Below are positions 1-7,696 of a DNA stretch of 10,824 nt, piece after piece; the stretch's first letter is position 1, and the number at the start of each line of letters is the position of its first letter. The position numbers and the translations under genes were made by a program. The notes under the pieces were generated by a model, which worked only from the letters and a program-made list of their open reading frames with translations, did not search any database and had not been told where the DNA came from. Source of the stretch: Bacteriovoracaceae bacterium (lineage in GTDB: Bacteria; Bdellovibrionota; Bacteriovoracia; Bacteriovoracales; Bacteriovoracaceae); contig CANEVK010000063.1 in NCBI GenBank assembly GCA_947442115.1, forward strand, positions 1 through 10,824. Reading direction: 5' to 3'.

Positions 1-1214
1 AATTGTCCCGAGACATAACTCAGGGTAAAGGTCTGACTTGTGGTTTGATTAATTTTTGTGTTGGCAAAATTAAAAGTACCACTATGACTGAGACTTAATA
101 CCGGCCTCTCCCGAGTGACTCCAACAAGAGTTTTGGATAAAGTGATCGTGGAACTACCATTAAAATAACTTAAATTAAAAGTATGAGACCAGGTTCCAGA
201 ACTTGAGGCATTAAGGGAAATCTGGATCGTACAGCTTCCCTGGTCAATGGTAAGAACAGTTCCACAGCTACCTCCCACCCGGGAAAATGGAGAAGGGAGT
301 GTGGACAAAGAAATTAAATTGGCGGCCACATCACCACCAGAGTGAGTCAGAGTGTACGTCTTAATATTGTTATTATTATTAGGAACTGTGCCGTAATTAT
401 CTCCATCAGCAGAACTCAGAGAGAGCATGGCCTCATTAAAGCCCCAGGCCAGAAGATTCAAGGTATTTCCTTCAGGTCGGTTTGAATTGAGATAGTTCAG
501 GCCAATATCTTGAAGATGCTGCCCATTTGAAGTGGGTGAATAGTTGATGATGATGTCACAACTTGAACCGACCGTTATTCTTGACCCACAATTACCTCCG
601 ACTCCAGGATAAGACCCACCCTTGAATGAAAAAGGTGCCGACAGATTATTAATAGAAATACTCTCGGCATTCACCCTACCCGAGTTGGAAATCCGAATTC
701 TTAAATCTGTGGATGACCCTACAAACTTATTTCCAAAATCATACTGGGAACCATACTCGAAAGTGAGAATGGGATTGGAGTCAGCTGAGATGGGAAAAGA
801 ATAATTTAAACTTCCAATAACATCAGTAAAAGTAAAATTTAAACTCGCCGTGTGACTGGCCAGATTCGTTGGAGCATAGGTGATGATGATTTTACAAGTG
901 TCACCAGAACTAAGTTCAGTTCCACAAGTCCCCCCCGTTCCAGGATAAGTGCCATCTTTGTAAGTGATCGGGGCCGATGTCACTAAAGAGTTTTGAATAT
1001 TAGAAACTCCAAGCCCACCCGTCGCCTTGAGAATAAGCTCCACATCCAGGGTCGTATCTACGGCGACAGCACCAAGAAAACCATTGGAGTTAATGATTTT
1101 AAGATTGCCACGATCTTTTTGAATCGGACGATCAAAAATTGACTCATCTTTGCTACAAGCTCCGAGCAAGAAATGAAGTAAGAAAATAAGGGATAGATTC
1201 AGAAGTTTCATCAT
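1..1214 (-). CDS. Repeat-built outer-membrane lipoprotein (HYDIN / choice-of-anchor D-like), 3' end outside the window
   Basis: The frame stays open from an ATG at 1214 to the left edge, so about 404 residues are visible and the C-terminus is missing. It begins with a lipoprotein signal whose lipobox LGAC places the lipidated Cys at residue 20. Ser follows at +2, which fits outer-membrane sorting. The rest is a string of beta-rich repeats of about 105-110 residues (roughly 37-145, 149-258, 262-366, and a fourth from 371). Each complete repeat carries a G-G-x-C-G block, then a second Cys about 10 residues on (C97/C107, C209/C219, C317/C328), the latter followed by I-x-I. This resembles the ASH/HYDIN-like immunoglobulin fold of choice-of-anchor D proteins; that match is from memory. 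The start overlaps the upstream gene's stop as ATGA, and GAGGT lies 10 nt upstream. A second ATG at 1211 is possible but worse spaced. The likely role is surface or periplasmic adhesion or scaffolding; the ligand is unknown. Confidence 0.85.
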   Translation of the reverse strand, partial: MMKLLNLSLIFLLHFLLGACSKDESIFDRPIQKDRGNLKIINSNGFLGAVAVDTTLDVELILKATGGLGVSNIQNSLVTSAPITYKDGTYPGTGGTCGTELSSGDTCKIIITYAPTNLASHTASLNFTFTDVIGSLNYSFPISADSNPILTFEYGSQYDFGNKFVGSSTDLRIRISNSGRVNAESISINNLSAPFSFKGGSYPGVGGNCGSRITVGSSCDIIINYSPTSNGQHLQDIGLNYLNSNRPEGNTLNLLAWGFNEAMLSLSSADGDNYGTVPNNNNNIKTYTLTHSGGDVAANLISLSTLPSPFSRVGGSCGTVLTIDQGSCTIQISLNASSSGTWSHTFNLSYFNGSSTITLSKTLVGVTRERPVLSLSHSGTFNFANTKINQTTSQTFTLSYVSGQ

Positions 1215-2041
1215 TGTTTGATGTACCTCGGATCTCTAAACCAATTATTCGCTATTGGTAAAATAGAATCAAACCAAAGTGAGAATTTTCCGGTGTAGGT
1301 TAATTCATCTCCAAATTTATTCACCTGAAGAGCAAAACGAGAATTGGTGGATGTCGCCACCCACGCCCCATAAAAATAATCCAGATCATTTATCTCGTTG
1401 CTGTAATAAACTTTGGGAAGTTCGAGAGATGAATTAGGCGCATTGAATTCAGCTTGCCCAAAAGAGTGCTTCACCCCAGCGTAGATATCAAAAAGTCGCA
1501 GATAGAGAGAAAAGGATAAATCATTATCGATATTGATACTTTCAAAGTAATCATCAAGTTTCGCTCTTCCATACTGTATGCGATGAGAGATATAAAAATA
1601 GCGCCAATTAAAAAGCACGCGCTTGTAACCAACTCCCCACCCCTTGATGCCATCTACCGTGGTAAGGTAACTAAAACTCACATCATGTTTGTTCGCAAAA
1701 TTTAAGGCGAGGTGGAATCGATTCATGTCGACAGTTTTGCTCATGCTACTCGTATCAAAGCCAAGTGTTTCATAAGCTGATGTCACATTTGAATCGCGAG
1801 AAACTTGCATGTAAGAAAAACCATAATCCGATGCGGTTTGCATGTCGGGCGCACCACGAATAAAAAATTTTTTTCCTGCACGCTTCGGCCCTACGGGAGT
1901 GGCCGAAAGAAAATCATAATGACCGGTAGATTTTGAAAGCCAAGTCCCAATAGTGCGCGCGGCCTCAAGTGACTGTTCATAGGTCACTTGGGCCAGTAAG
2001 TTCTGGCAGAAAAAAATCAGAAAAAAGGCAAAGGTTCTCAA
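1211..2041 (-). CDS. Exported protein, probable outer-membrane beta-barrel
   Basis: This gene encodes 276 residues. The start is a TTG at 2041, because no in-frame ATG or GTG sits sensibly upstream, and a GAGA stretch lies about 8-11 nt before it. Residues 1-17 form a signal peptide (MR, a Phe/Leu/Ile core, then NLLA before Gln18). From about residue 105 to the end the chain alternates polar and hydrophobic residues with many Tyr, Trp and Phe. Examples are the strands around 109-126, 134-158, 175-192 and 221-256. This is what short transmembrane beta-strands of an outer-membrane barrel look like, and I see no long hydrophobic helix after the signal. I do not recognise a named family. Its stop overlaps the start of the downstream repeat lipoprotein by four bases, so the two are almost certainly translated together and may work together at the outer membrane. 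I identified no convincing promoter upstream. Confidence 0.8.
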   Translation of the reverse strand: MRTFAFFLIFFCQNLLAQVTYEQSLEAARTIGTWLSKSTGHYDFLSATPVGPKRAGKKFFIRGAPDMQTASDYGFSYMQVSRDSNVTSAYETLGFDTSSMSKTVDMNRFHLALNFANKHDVSFSYLTTVDGIKGWGVGYKRVLFNWRYFYISHRIQYGRAKLDDYFESINIDNDLSFSLYLRLFDIYAGVKHSFGQAEFNAPNSSLELPKVYYSNEINDLDYFYGAWVATSTNSRFALQVNKFGDELTYTGKFSLWFDSILPIANNWFRDPRYIKQ

Positions 2042-2302
2042 TAGTTAAATCTCATTTCTGCGCCCCATAAAACGCCCTTAAATTAAACCTACTTTTTTAG
2101 TCAGTGAGAAGCTATTTCAGAGGGAAAAAGTCAGATTATTTGTTGAAAATTCTTACATAAGCAGCAGATATTCATGCGATGCCATCTTGTGACCCCTAAG
2201 GGCTTGAAATTATGAGAACTCGTGAATGTTCTTTTCCTAAATATTTTCTATGAAAAGACCGAAATAAGAAGAAGTTATCTGGGTTACGCAAAGGAATCAT
2301 CC
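2042..2302. other. Divergent intergenic region
   Basis: This 261-base gap separates the leftward barrel gene from the rightward paralogue pair, so promoters for both units should lie here. I see TTGAAA boxes at about 2143 and 2204 on the plus strand, but neither has a convincing -10 partner at 16-18 bases. On the minus strand there is an AT-rich stretch near 2078-2100 without a clear -35/-10 pair. A small palindrome (CCCTAAGGG, about 2194-2202) is too short to interpret. Nothing else is recognisable. Confidence 0.5.
2291..2296 (+). promoter_or_regulatory. Ribosome binding site that fixes the start at 2303
   Basis: AAGGAA ends six bases before the ATG at 2303. That ATG begins a clean signal peptide which aligns with the start of the downstream paralogue. 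The longer reading from a GTG at 2222 would put 27 non-signal residues in front of the signal peptide. Confidence 0.75.
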
Positions 2303-4477
2303 ATGAAGACTAGGAAATTTCTGTCACTTTTTCTCTCGCTCCTGCTCCTCACACCCCATGGGGCGTTTGCCACCAAGGGGATTATCATGGTGGAGGGACA
2401 AGATGAATTTATTCAACTCGATGAAAAAAGTGAACCTATGGTTTGCCAAAAACCAGATGGAGAAAATTGTTCGAGTGGTGTGGATGAGAAGCCCCTAGAA
2501 GAACTTGCCCCGCTAATGAATGCAGCTCAAGTGAGTGAACCACCAAGTTGTAAAAATGATGATTTAAAATTTGGTGATAATGAATTGCCAGATGAAGAAG
2601 CAGCGAAAATCAAGCAGGATCTTCTTAAGCAGTGTAACAAAGCTTTTAAAAAACATAAGCGTGCTTTTGCAAAACAACTTCTTTCCAATGGTCGTATCTT
2701 TGGTGCCATGCAAGTCCTGATGAGAAAAAAGAACAAACTTAAAGACATCACTACACAGAACAATCGTGAAGAAATCTCAGTCAAATCAGATAACCTAGAG
2801 GACTTAAATAAAAAAATAAAAGAGGAAGAAGATAAAATCGTAGAGGCTTTCAAAAAAGAATTCCCAGGAGGCTTTGATGAGTCAGACCCCTACTACAATG
2901 ATAATAAAAAACTTTGTAATGGGAAATACTCTCTCGGAGTCGATGGAAAACTGAATACTCCTTCTCATATTTACGTCGAGAAAGGTGATACAACTTGTAA
3001 GGTGGATATCGAAGTACCAAAGATCAAAGATGTCAAACTTCCACCGGCCAATCTTATCCCTCCGCTTGATATCACAGATAGCTTTCCAGATGACTGTGCC
3101 TTCATGGTCTCTGATAAATTTTCAGAAGCCGATGCTCTTAAACTTCTCGGAGCAAAATCTCGCAGTGACTACTGCTCTAGTAATCAAGACATCACAAAAA
3201 GTGATGAAGTTAAAAAAGATGCTCAAGGAAAAAATGCTTTTGATTACCTTGATCAGCTGAGTGATTCTTTTACTCAAGCGGCCGAAGAAGGTATGACTCC
3301 TGATTTCACTCTTAATGTATCAAGAAACCTTTACCGCGATGAAGTTCGCCCTCTTGCTCAAAAGCGTGGTGAGTTTGTTCAAAAATATCTGTTTAAACAA
3401 CTCCAAGAGAATGCCAAAGAGCTAGAAAATGCTCCCGCTTGGATGACGAAATTTGATGAATTTGCCAAAGTCTTTAAGCTCAAGTACCCAACCTATGAGG
3501 GACAATCAACTGTGGGAGATTTTGGCCCGAACCCATCGGCTTCAGCGGAAGAATTTGATCAAGAAAAACAAAACTTGAAGCTTACACTCGAGAAAAAAGT
3601 AGTAGAAATACAAAAGTCCATCTTATCGATTGAGGATAAAAATTCAGGAAGTATCAAGAAGCTAAATGACCTCATCGCAGCCGAAAAGAAGCTGAAAAAA
3701 GATCTTGAGGCGAAAGTTTCAAAACTCTCTAAATCAATGGAAAAGAAAAAAGATTTTAGTGACATTAACACAGGCATGGATGAGCTCAATGCTCTCAATC
3801 AAGAACTTTATAAGGCGACATTTAGGATTGCACAAAGTGAAAGAAGCCTGAAGGAAGAATCAGACATGCTCACCTACCATAAAGCACGTCTAACCAAAAC
3901 TAATCCAGCCGCCCAAGTCGGTCTTCTTGATCAATTCTATAAAAATCGTCCCGAAGGATTTGATAGAGATTATAAAAATGCTTGGGATGAAAAGCTCTTT
4001 AAAAAATTTAAAATGGTCGCTGTTGAAGGAACCTTCAAAGGCGATAAAGAATTTGAACCAGATCTGAATAATGAGATCACTCCAAAGATTCAGTATGCAC
4101 TAGATAAGATCATACGCTCCCAGGCCTTTAGTTGTGACTATTCCATGGAAGATTTGAAACGCTATAAATATGATGGGTGGGATAAAGGTGATTTCAAGTT
4201 CGGAAAGTGGGCGAGAAAAAATATCTGGAACCCGACATTTATGACTATAAAATTCGTAGCAGGAGGAGAGCTGCTGCTCCTAGGAAAACTCTTTAAAAAG
4301 ATCCCAGGACCTACAGACTGTCCTAGTTGGGGTAATAAAAACCTCTTTCGTACTTATATGCGCTGGGGCTCTAAAAAAGTCAATGGTGGTTCCGGAAAAG
4401 TTGGGTGGTTTGACTTTGATAAAAAGTATATTGAGTATGAAGGTGATTATGGTGTGTGTGTTGAGGAAGAAAAATAA
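2303..4477 (+). CDS. Large exported coiled-coil protein, paralogue A (unknown family)
   Basis: This gene encodes 724 residues from the ATG at 2303. The signal peptide is residues 1-23 (cleavage after AFA). The N-terminal part to about 300 holds eight cysteines (48, 56, 83, 111, 205, 232, 265, 291) and a Lys-rich helical stretch at 100-185. Residues 311-412 are a mixed alpha/beta core; its segment LAQKRGEFVQKYLF (351-364) recalls the LSxxRAxxVxxYL helix of OmpA-like peptidoglycan-binding domains, a weak resemblance. Residues 416-530 look like a long coiled coil. The C-terminal domain has cysteines 611, 673 and 719 and a hydrophobic segment (about 645-664) with GGELLLLGK. The even spread of cysteines suggests disulfides, hence a periplasmic or secreted site. 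The protein is clearly paralogous to the next gene, which starts 26 bases downstream, so the two form an operon. I do not know the function and assign none. Confidence 0.92.
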   Translation: MKTRKFLSLFLSLLLLTPHGAFATKGIIMVEGQDEFIQLDEKSEPMVCQKPDGENCSSGVDEKPLEELAPLMNAAQVSEPPSCKNDDLKFGDNELPDEEAAKIKQDLLKQCNKAFKKHKRAFAKQLLSNGRIFGAMQVLMRKKNKLKDITTQNNREEISVKSDNLEDLNKKIKEEEDKIVEAFKKEFPGGFDESDPYYNDNKKLCNGKYSLGVDGKLNTPSHIYVEKGDTTCKVDIEVPKIKDVKLPPANLIPPLDITDSFPDDCAFMVSDKFSEADALKLLGAKSRSDYCSSNQDITKSDEVKKDAQGKNAFDYLDQLSDSFTQAAEEGMTPDFTLNVSRNLYRDEVRPLAQKRGEFVQKYLFKQLQENAKELENAPAWMTKFDEFAKVFKLKYPTYEGQSTVGDFGPNPSASAEEFDQEKQNLKLTLEKKVVEIQKSILSIEDKNSGSIKKLNDLIAAEKKLKKDLEAKVSKLSKSMEKKKDFSDINTGMDELNALNQELYKATFRIAQSERSLKEESDMLTYHKARLTKTNPAAQVGLLDQFYKNRPEGFDRDYKNAWDEKLFKKFKMVAVEGTFKGDKEFEPDLNNEITPKIQYALDKIIRSQAFSCDYSMEDLKRYKYDGWDKGDFKFGKWARKNIWNPTFMTIKFVAGGELLLLGKLFKKIPGPTDCPSWGNKNLFRTYMRWGSKKVNGGSGKVGWFDFDKKYIEYEGDYGVCVEEEK

Positions 4478-4503
4478 ATATAACTAACAATGGAAGAATA
4501 TAT

Positions 4504-6648
4504 ATGAAAAAACTTATTTCGGCTTTCCTTTCTCTTTTATTAGTCGTACCGCAATCAGCATTGGCTTCAAATGCATATTTTCATGTCGATGGCGAAAAAG
4601 AATATATGGAAATCAATAAGGATGGTGAAATTGAAGTATGTGAAATACCAACAGAACCTGAGAAATGCCAGGACATATCCGTTGAAAACCCTTTGAAGGA
4701 TTTAACTCCGGCACTAGAGGCGTCAAGAGTAGATCCTGTTCCGAGTTGTGATGAAAAAGATTTAAACTTTGATGACAAGCCACTCACACCTAAAGAAGTA
4801 AGTGAATTGAAAAATGATCTTCTAAAAAGCTGTAACAAAGCATTTAAAAAACATAAACGCGCTTTTGCAAAACAACTTTTAAAAGATGGTAGACTCTTTG
4901 CTGCCTTAAGAGTGCTTTCGAGAAAAAAGAAAAAAATTCAAGATATAAAGCAAAAAACAATGTCGGAAAAAATTTCTGCTGAAGCTGAAAGCCTAGAAGA
5001 ATTAAACGCCAAAATAAAGCAAGAAGAAGATAAAATACTCCAAAAATTTCAGGAACACTCCCCTGGAAGTTTAGATCCTGATAGCAAATACTATTCCGAA
5101 AATAACAAATTATGTAACGGCAAATACTCTTTGAGCGCTAACGGCATCATGAAAACTCCTTCTCATATATACATTAAGAAGAATGATATTGATTGTAAAA
5201 TTGATTTAAATGTACCAAACGTTGAAGATATCAAACTTCCAGAGGCAAAAAGTGTTCCACCACTAGACATTTCTGACAGCTTTCCAGATGACTGTGCTTA
5301 CATGGTTTCTGATAAATTCTCAGAGGAAGATGCTCTCAAGCTCCTAGGCGACAACGTGAGAGCAAATTATTGCTCTAACAATCAACAGATCGATCAGTCT
5401 GATCGTGAGCAAGGTAAAAAAGCGTTTGATTACCTCGATGAGATTGGAAAATCATTCCTTGAAGCTGCAGGAGAAGGCCTGACTCCCGATTTCACACTCA
5501 ATGTATCAAGAAATTTATACCCAGATGAGGTTCGTCCTCTCGCTCAAAAAAGAGGTGAGTTCGTTCAAAAATATATATTCAATAAAATTCAAAAAGATGC
5601 CCATCTTTTGGGCGAAGATGCTCCAAGCTGGATGGTTGATTTTCAAGAATTCGCGAAAGTATTCAAGCTTAAATATCCTACCTATGAAGGTAGTTCTGCA
5701 ACGGGAGATTATGGGCCAAACCCATATGCAACACCAGATCAATTTGATGCTGAAAAAAATAAACTAAAGAAAACAGTGGATACTAAAAGTTCAGAGATTC
5801 AAAAGACTATTGCATCGATAGAAGATAAAAAGACAGGAACAATAAAACAATTGAATGACATTATTTCTAAACAAGAAGATGAGAGACTGAAACTTAAGAA
5901 TAAAATCAATGAACTCTCGGCCCAAATGGAGAAAAAGACAGATTTGACGAAAATGAATGAAGAACTTGCTATCATTTCGAATCACAACGAGGAACTGCAA
6001 AAGATCAGCTACAATATTGCAAGTAACAAAAAAAGACTTAAGGACCAATCAGAACTACTAAAATATCAGAAATCCAGATTAACAAAAACTGATTCAAAAA
6101 AACAGGTCGAGTTATTAGAAGAATTCTACAAAAACCGCCCAGGAAATTTTGATAGAAATTATAAAAATGACTGGGATAAAAAACTTTTTAATAACTTTAA
6201 GATGGCCGCCATTGAGGGGTCTTTCAAGGGCGATGATCATTTCACTCCCGAGTTAGATTCTGATGTCACTCCTCGAATCCAACTAGCACTTGAAAAAACA
6301 ATTAATGCTCAATCATTTAACTGTAACTTTTCAATGCAGGATTTAAGACAAAGAAAATTTTCTTTCAACAAAGATTACAAGTTTAAATACGGATGGTTCA
6401 AGCATATCGTCGTAAATCCATTATTTATCACAGCAAAATTTCTCCTTGGAGGCGAACTTCTTTTGCTGGGAAAAATGGCACGCCCTAATATGTGTAACAT
6501 GTCAGAAAATGGCACGGCATTTGATGCCTACATGAATTGGGGTTCTAGGTTCTACAAGAAAAAAGAGCCATTATTTAAGCTCAAGAAAAAAGATATCCCC
6601 TATAATCCGAATTATGAAATTTGCGTTGAAGATGAGCCATCCAAGTAA
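4504..6648 (+). CDS. Large exported coiled-coil protein, paralogue B (unknown family)
   Basis: This gene encodes 714 residues; the ATG at 4504 follows a GGAAGA box about 6-8 bases upstream. The signal peptide is residues 1-21 (cleavage after ALA). It aligns with paralogue A along its whole length, and a by-eye comparison suggests a little over half the residues are identical. The best block, residues 251-299, is about 73% identical. All 11 cysteines are kept (46, 55, 82, 110, 204, 231, 264, 290, 607, 664, 707), as are the central motif TPDFTLNVSRNLY (327-339), the coiled coil (about 412-527) and the hydrophobic GGELLLLGK segment (649-657). Divergence is greatest in the coiled coil and the last 60 residues, as expected for old duplicates under different constraints. 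The two proteins may assemble together or bind different partners. A strong hairpin terminator follows 10 bases after the stop. The function is unknown. Confidence 0.92.
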   Translation: MKKLISAFLSLLLVVPQSALASNAYFHVDGEKEYMEINKDGEIEVCEIPTEPEKCQDISVENPLKDLTPALEASRVDPVPSCDEKDLNFDDKPLTPKEVSELKNDLLKSCNKAFKKHKRAFAKQLLKDGRLFAALRVLSRKKKKIQDIKQKTMSEKISAEAESLEELNAKIKQEEDKILQKFQEHSPGSLDPDSKYYSENNKLCNGKYSLSANGIMKTPSHIYIKKNDIDCKIDLNVPNVEDIKLPEAKSVPPLDISDSFPDDCAYMVSDKFSEEDALKLLGDNVRANYCSNNQQIDQSDREQGKKAFDYLDEIGKSFLEAAGEGLTPDFTLNVSRNLYPDEVRPLAQKRGEFVQKYIFNKIQKDAHLLGEDAPSWMVDFQEFAKVFKLKYPTYEGSSATGDYGPNPYATPDQFDAEKNKLKKTVDTKSSEIQKTIASIEDKKTGTIKQLNDIISKQEDERLKLKNKINELSAQMEKKTDLTKMNEELAIISNHNEELQKISYNIASNKKRLKDQSELLKYQKSRLTKTDSKKQVELLEEFYKNRPGNFDRNYKNDWDKKLFNNFKMAAIEGSFKGDDHFTPELDSDVTPRIQLALEKTINAQSFNCNFSMQDLRQRKFSFNKDYKFKYGWFKHIVVNPLFITAKFLLGGELLLLGKMARPNMCNMSENGTAFDAYMNWGSRFYKKKEPLFKLKKKDIPYNPNYEICVEDEPSK

Positions 6649-6658
6649 GAACTCATTT

Positions 6659-6698
6659 AAGCCAGGGAAGAAAGTATTCTTCCCTGGCTTAGATTTTT
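6659..6698 (+). terminator. Rho-independent terminator of the paralogue operon
   Basis: A perfect 14-bp stem (AAGCCAGGGAAGAA, 6659-6672, with TTCTTCCCTGGCTT, 6677-6690) closes a 4-base loop AGTA and is followed by AGATTTTT. It starts 10 bases after the stop of paralogue B. The stop codon of the convergent exonuclease gene lies at 6689-6691, so two of its three bases are in the right arm. Read leftward, the stem is followed by a poor T tract, so it is mainly a rightward terminator, although the stem itself could slow transcription both ways. Confidence 0.92.
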
Positions 6699-7570
6699 GC
6701 CCCCCTAAAGCGATCGCGTAGGTTGATGGAAGTGATTTCTGCCCCCATCTTCCCCTTCGGGTAAACCTCTTCCTCAAGAAACGTCTTCATATTCTCCAGT
6801 TCCGATTCCGGAATGAGCTTCGTCCAAAACTTATTCTCTCCATCCCAGGAAAAGCCATTCGCTTTTAGTAGATCCTTGGATTCAAAAGGAGCCCGAATGC
6901 AATCAACTCGAACCTGTTTTATTTTAGCATTTTGAAGAATTTCTTTAAGGTAATCTCCCTGAAGAAGAATATTCGCGAGAGCATCGATGTCTGTGAGTGC
7001 CCTGTGGCCAGCATAGTGAAAGCCATGAAAGATACTTAAGAGCTCTTGCTTTGAGGACAAAAAGCCTTTTGCGGCCCAGTCGACTTGGGCTAATGAGCAT
7101 GTCCAGATTTTGGATGATGAGATTTCACTTATCTCAGGAACTGATTCAATCATGGGTCTGTCAAAACCAGCATTATGGGCCAGAACGAAGTCTGACTCCC
7201 CTATGAGTCTAGCTACTATGCTCCAATCAATCTTTTTCCCTTCAACATCTTCTTTTGTGATCCCTGTAATCTCAGTGATGGCGGGAGTGATTTCATTATT
7301 AACCGGAGCATTTAATTGCGAGTACTCTTCTACTGGTTTTATGAGATAGTGATCTTTTTTATGATAAATCCACTTTCTAATGGCGATTTCTATGATCTCA
7401 TCTTTTTCATGGTTAAGGCCTGTTGTTTCAGTGTCGAGGATCACACAAAAACCCATTTCGGGAGTCTTTTCTACAGCTTTTGTGAAAAGTTCTTTTGGGA
7501 GTTCTTTGAACTCTTTTATTGTGATGCTGTTATCTGGGTTTAAAACTTTATCTATAAAAAATTTTTTCAT
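6689..7570 (-). CDS. DnaQ-like DEDDh 3'-5' exonuclease
   Basis: This gene encodes 293 residues from an ATG at 7570. The RNase-T/DnaQ exonuclease fold spans about 38-205. Exo I is ILDTETTGL with D46 and E48, Exo II is AHNAGFDRPMI with D137, and Exo III is HRALTDIDAL with H189 and D194. All five DEDDh metal-binding and catalytic residues are present, so the enzyme should be active in removing nucleotides from DNA 3' ends (RNA substrates are also possible for this fold). Residues 225-270 form a small C-terminal module (RAPFESKDLLKANGFSWDG and following, with W249) that I recall following the exonuclease domain in many proteobacterial relatives; its role is unclear to me. There is no polymerase or helicase domain and no signal peptide, so it is cytoplasmic. 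It is not the polymerase III epsilon chain by context, and is more likely a stand-alone repair or editing exonuclease. A promoter is predicted at 7645-7673. The gene converges on paralogue B. Confidence 0.92.
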   Translation of the reverse strand: MKKFFIDKVLNPDNSITIKEFKELPKELFTKAVEKTPEMGFCVILDTETTGLNHEKDEIIEIAIRKWIYHKKDHYLIKPVEEYSQLNAPVNNEITPAITEITGITKEDVEGKKIDWSIVARLIGESDFVLAHNAGFDRPMIESVPEISEISSSKIWTCSLAQVDWAAKGFLSSKQELLSIFHGFHYAGHRALTDIDALANILLQGDYLKEILQNAKIKQVRVDCIRAPFESKDLLKANGFSWDGENKFWTKLIPESELENMKTFLEEEVYPKGKMGAEITSINLRDRFRGAKI

Positions 7571-7644
7571 GGGTGACTCGGTCTATGTGTTGGAAGAATC
7601 TTATCCTAGGGTATGAACAATTCTTGTGGGTTTGAATTTCTAGG

Positions 7645-7673
7645 ATTTTATATTTCTATTTCTTAGCGCTCAA
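7645..7673 (-). promoter_or_regulatory. Sigma70-like promoter of the exonuclease gene
   Basis: On the minus strand TTGAGC (7673-7668) and TAAAAT (7650-7645) are separated by 17 bases. The -35 matches the consensus at 4 of 6 positions and the -10 at 5 of 6. Transcription would begin near 7638, giving a leader of about 70 bases. It lies between the small upstream ORF and the exonuclease start, so the exonuclease probably has its own transcript. Confidence 0.55.
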
Positions 7674-7696
7674 AGCTTGGAACGATGATCAGTGGT

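Larger units (their letters stand above)
2303..6648 (+). repeat. Tandem gene duplication (paralogues A and B)
   Basis: Two consecutive genes of nearly equal length are homologous end to end. At the DNA level similarity survives only as short blocks, for example 18 shared bases GCTTTTGCAAAACAACTT (near 2661 and 4861) and about 20 around the PDDC codons (near 3080 and 5278). The duplication is therefore old, and the pair is not a recent assembly artefact. Confidence 0.85.

Noticed and set aside
622..804. Plus-strand 60-codon frame
   Set aside because: It lies wholly opposite the repeat lipoprotein, whose frame stays open with clear repeat structure, so this is a shadow.
2222..2302. GTG-initiated N-terminal extension of paralogue A
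   Set aside because: There is no good ribosome binding site at 2222, and the extension would bury a textbook signal peptide that starts at 2303.
7316..7616. Plus-strand frames over the start of the exonuclease gene
   Set aside because: They overlap conserved exonuclease sequence on the other strand and have no domain or start signal of their own.
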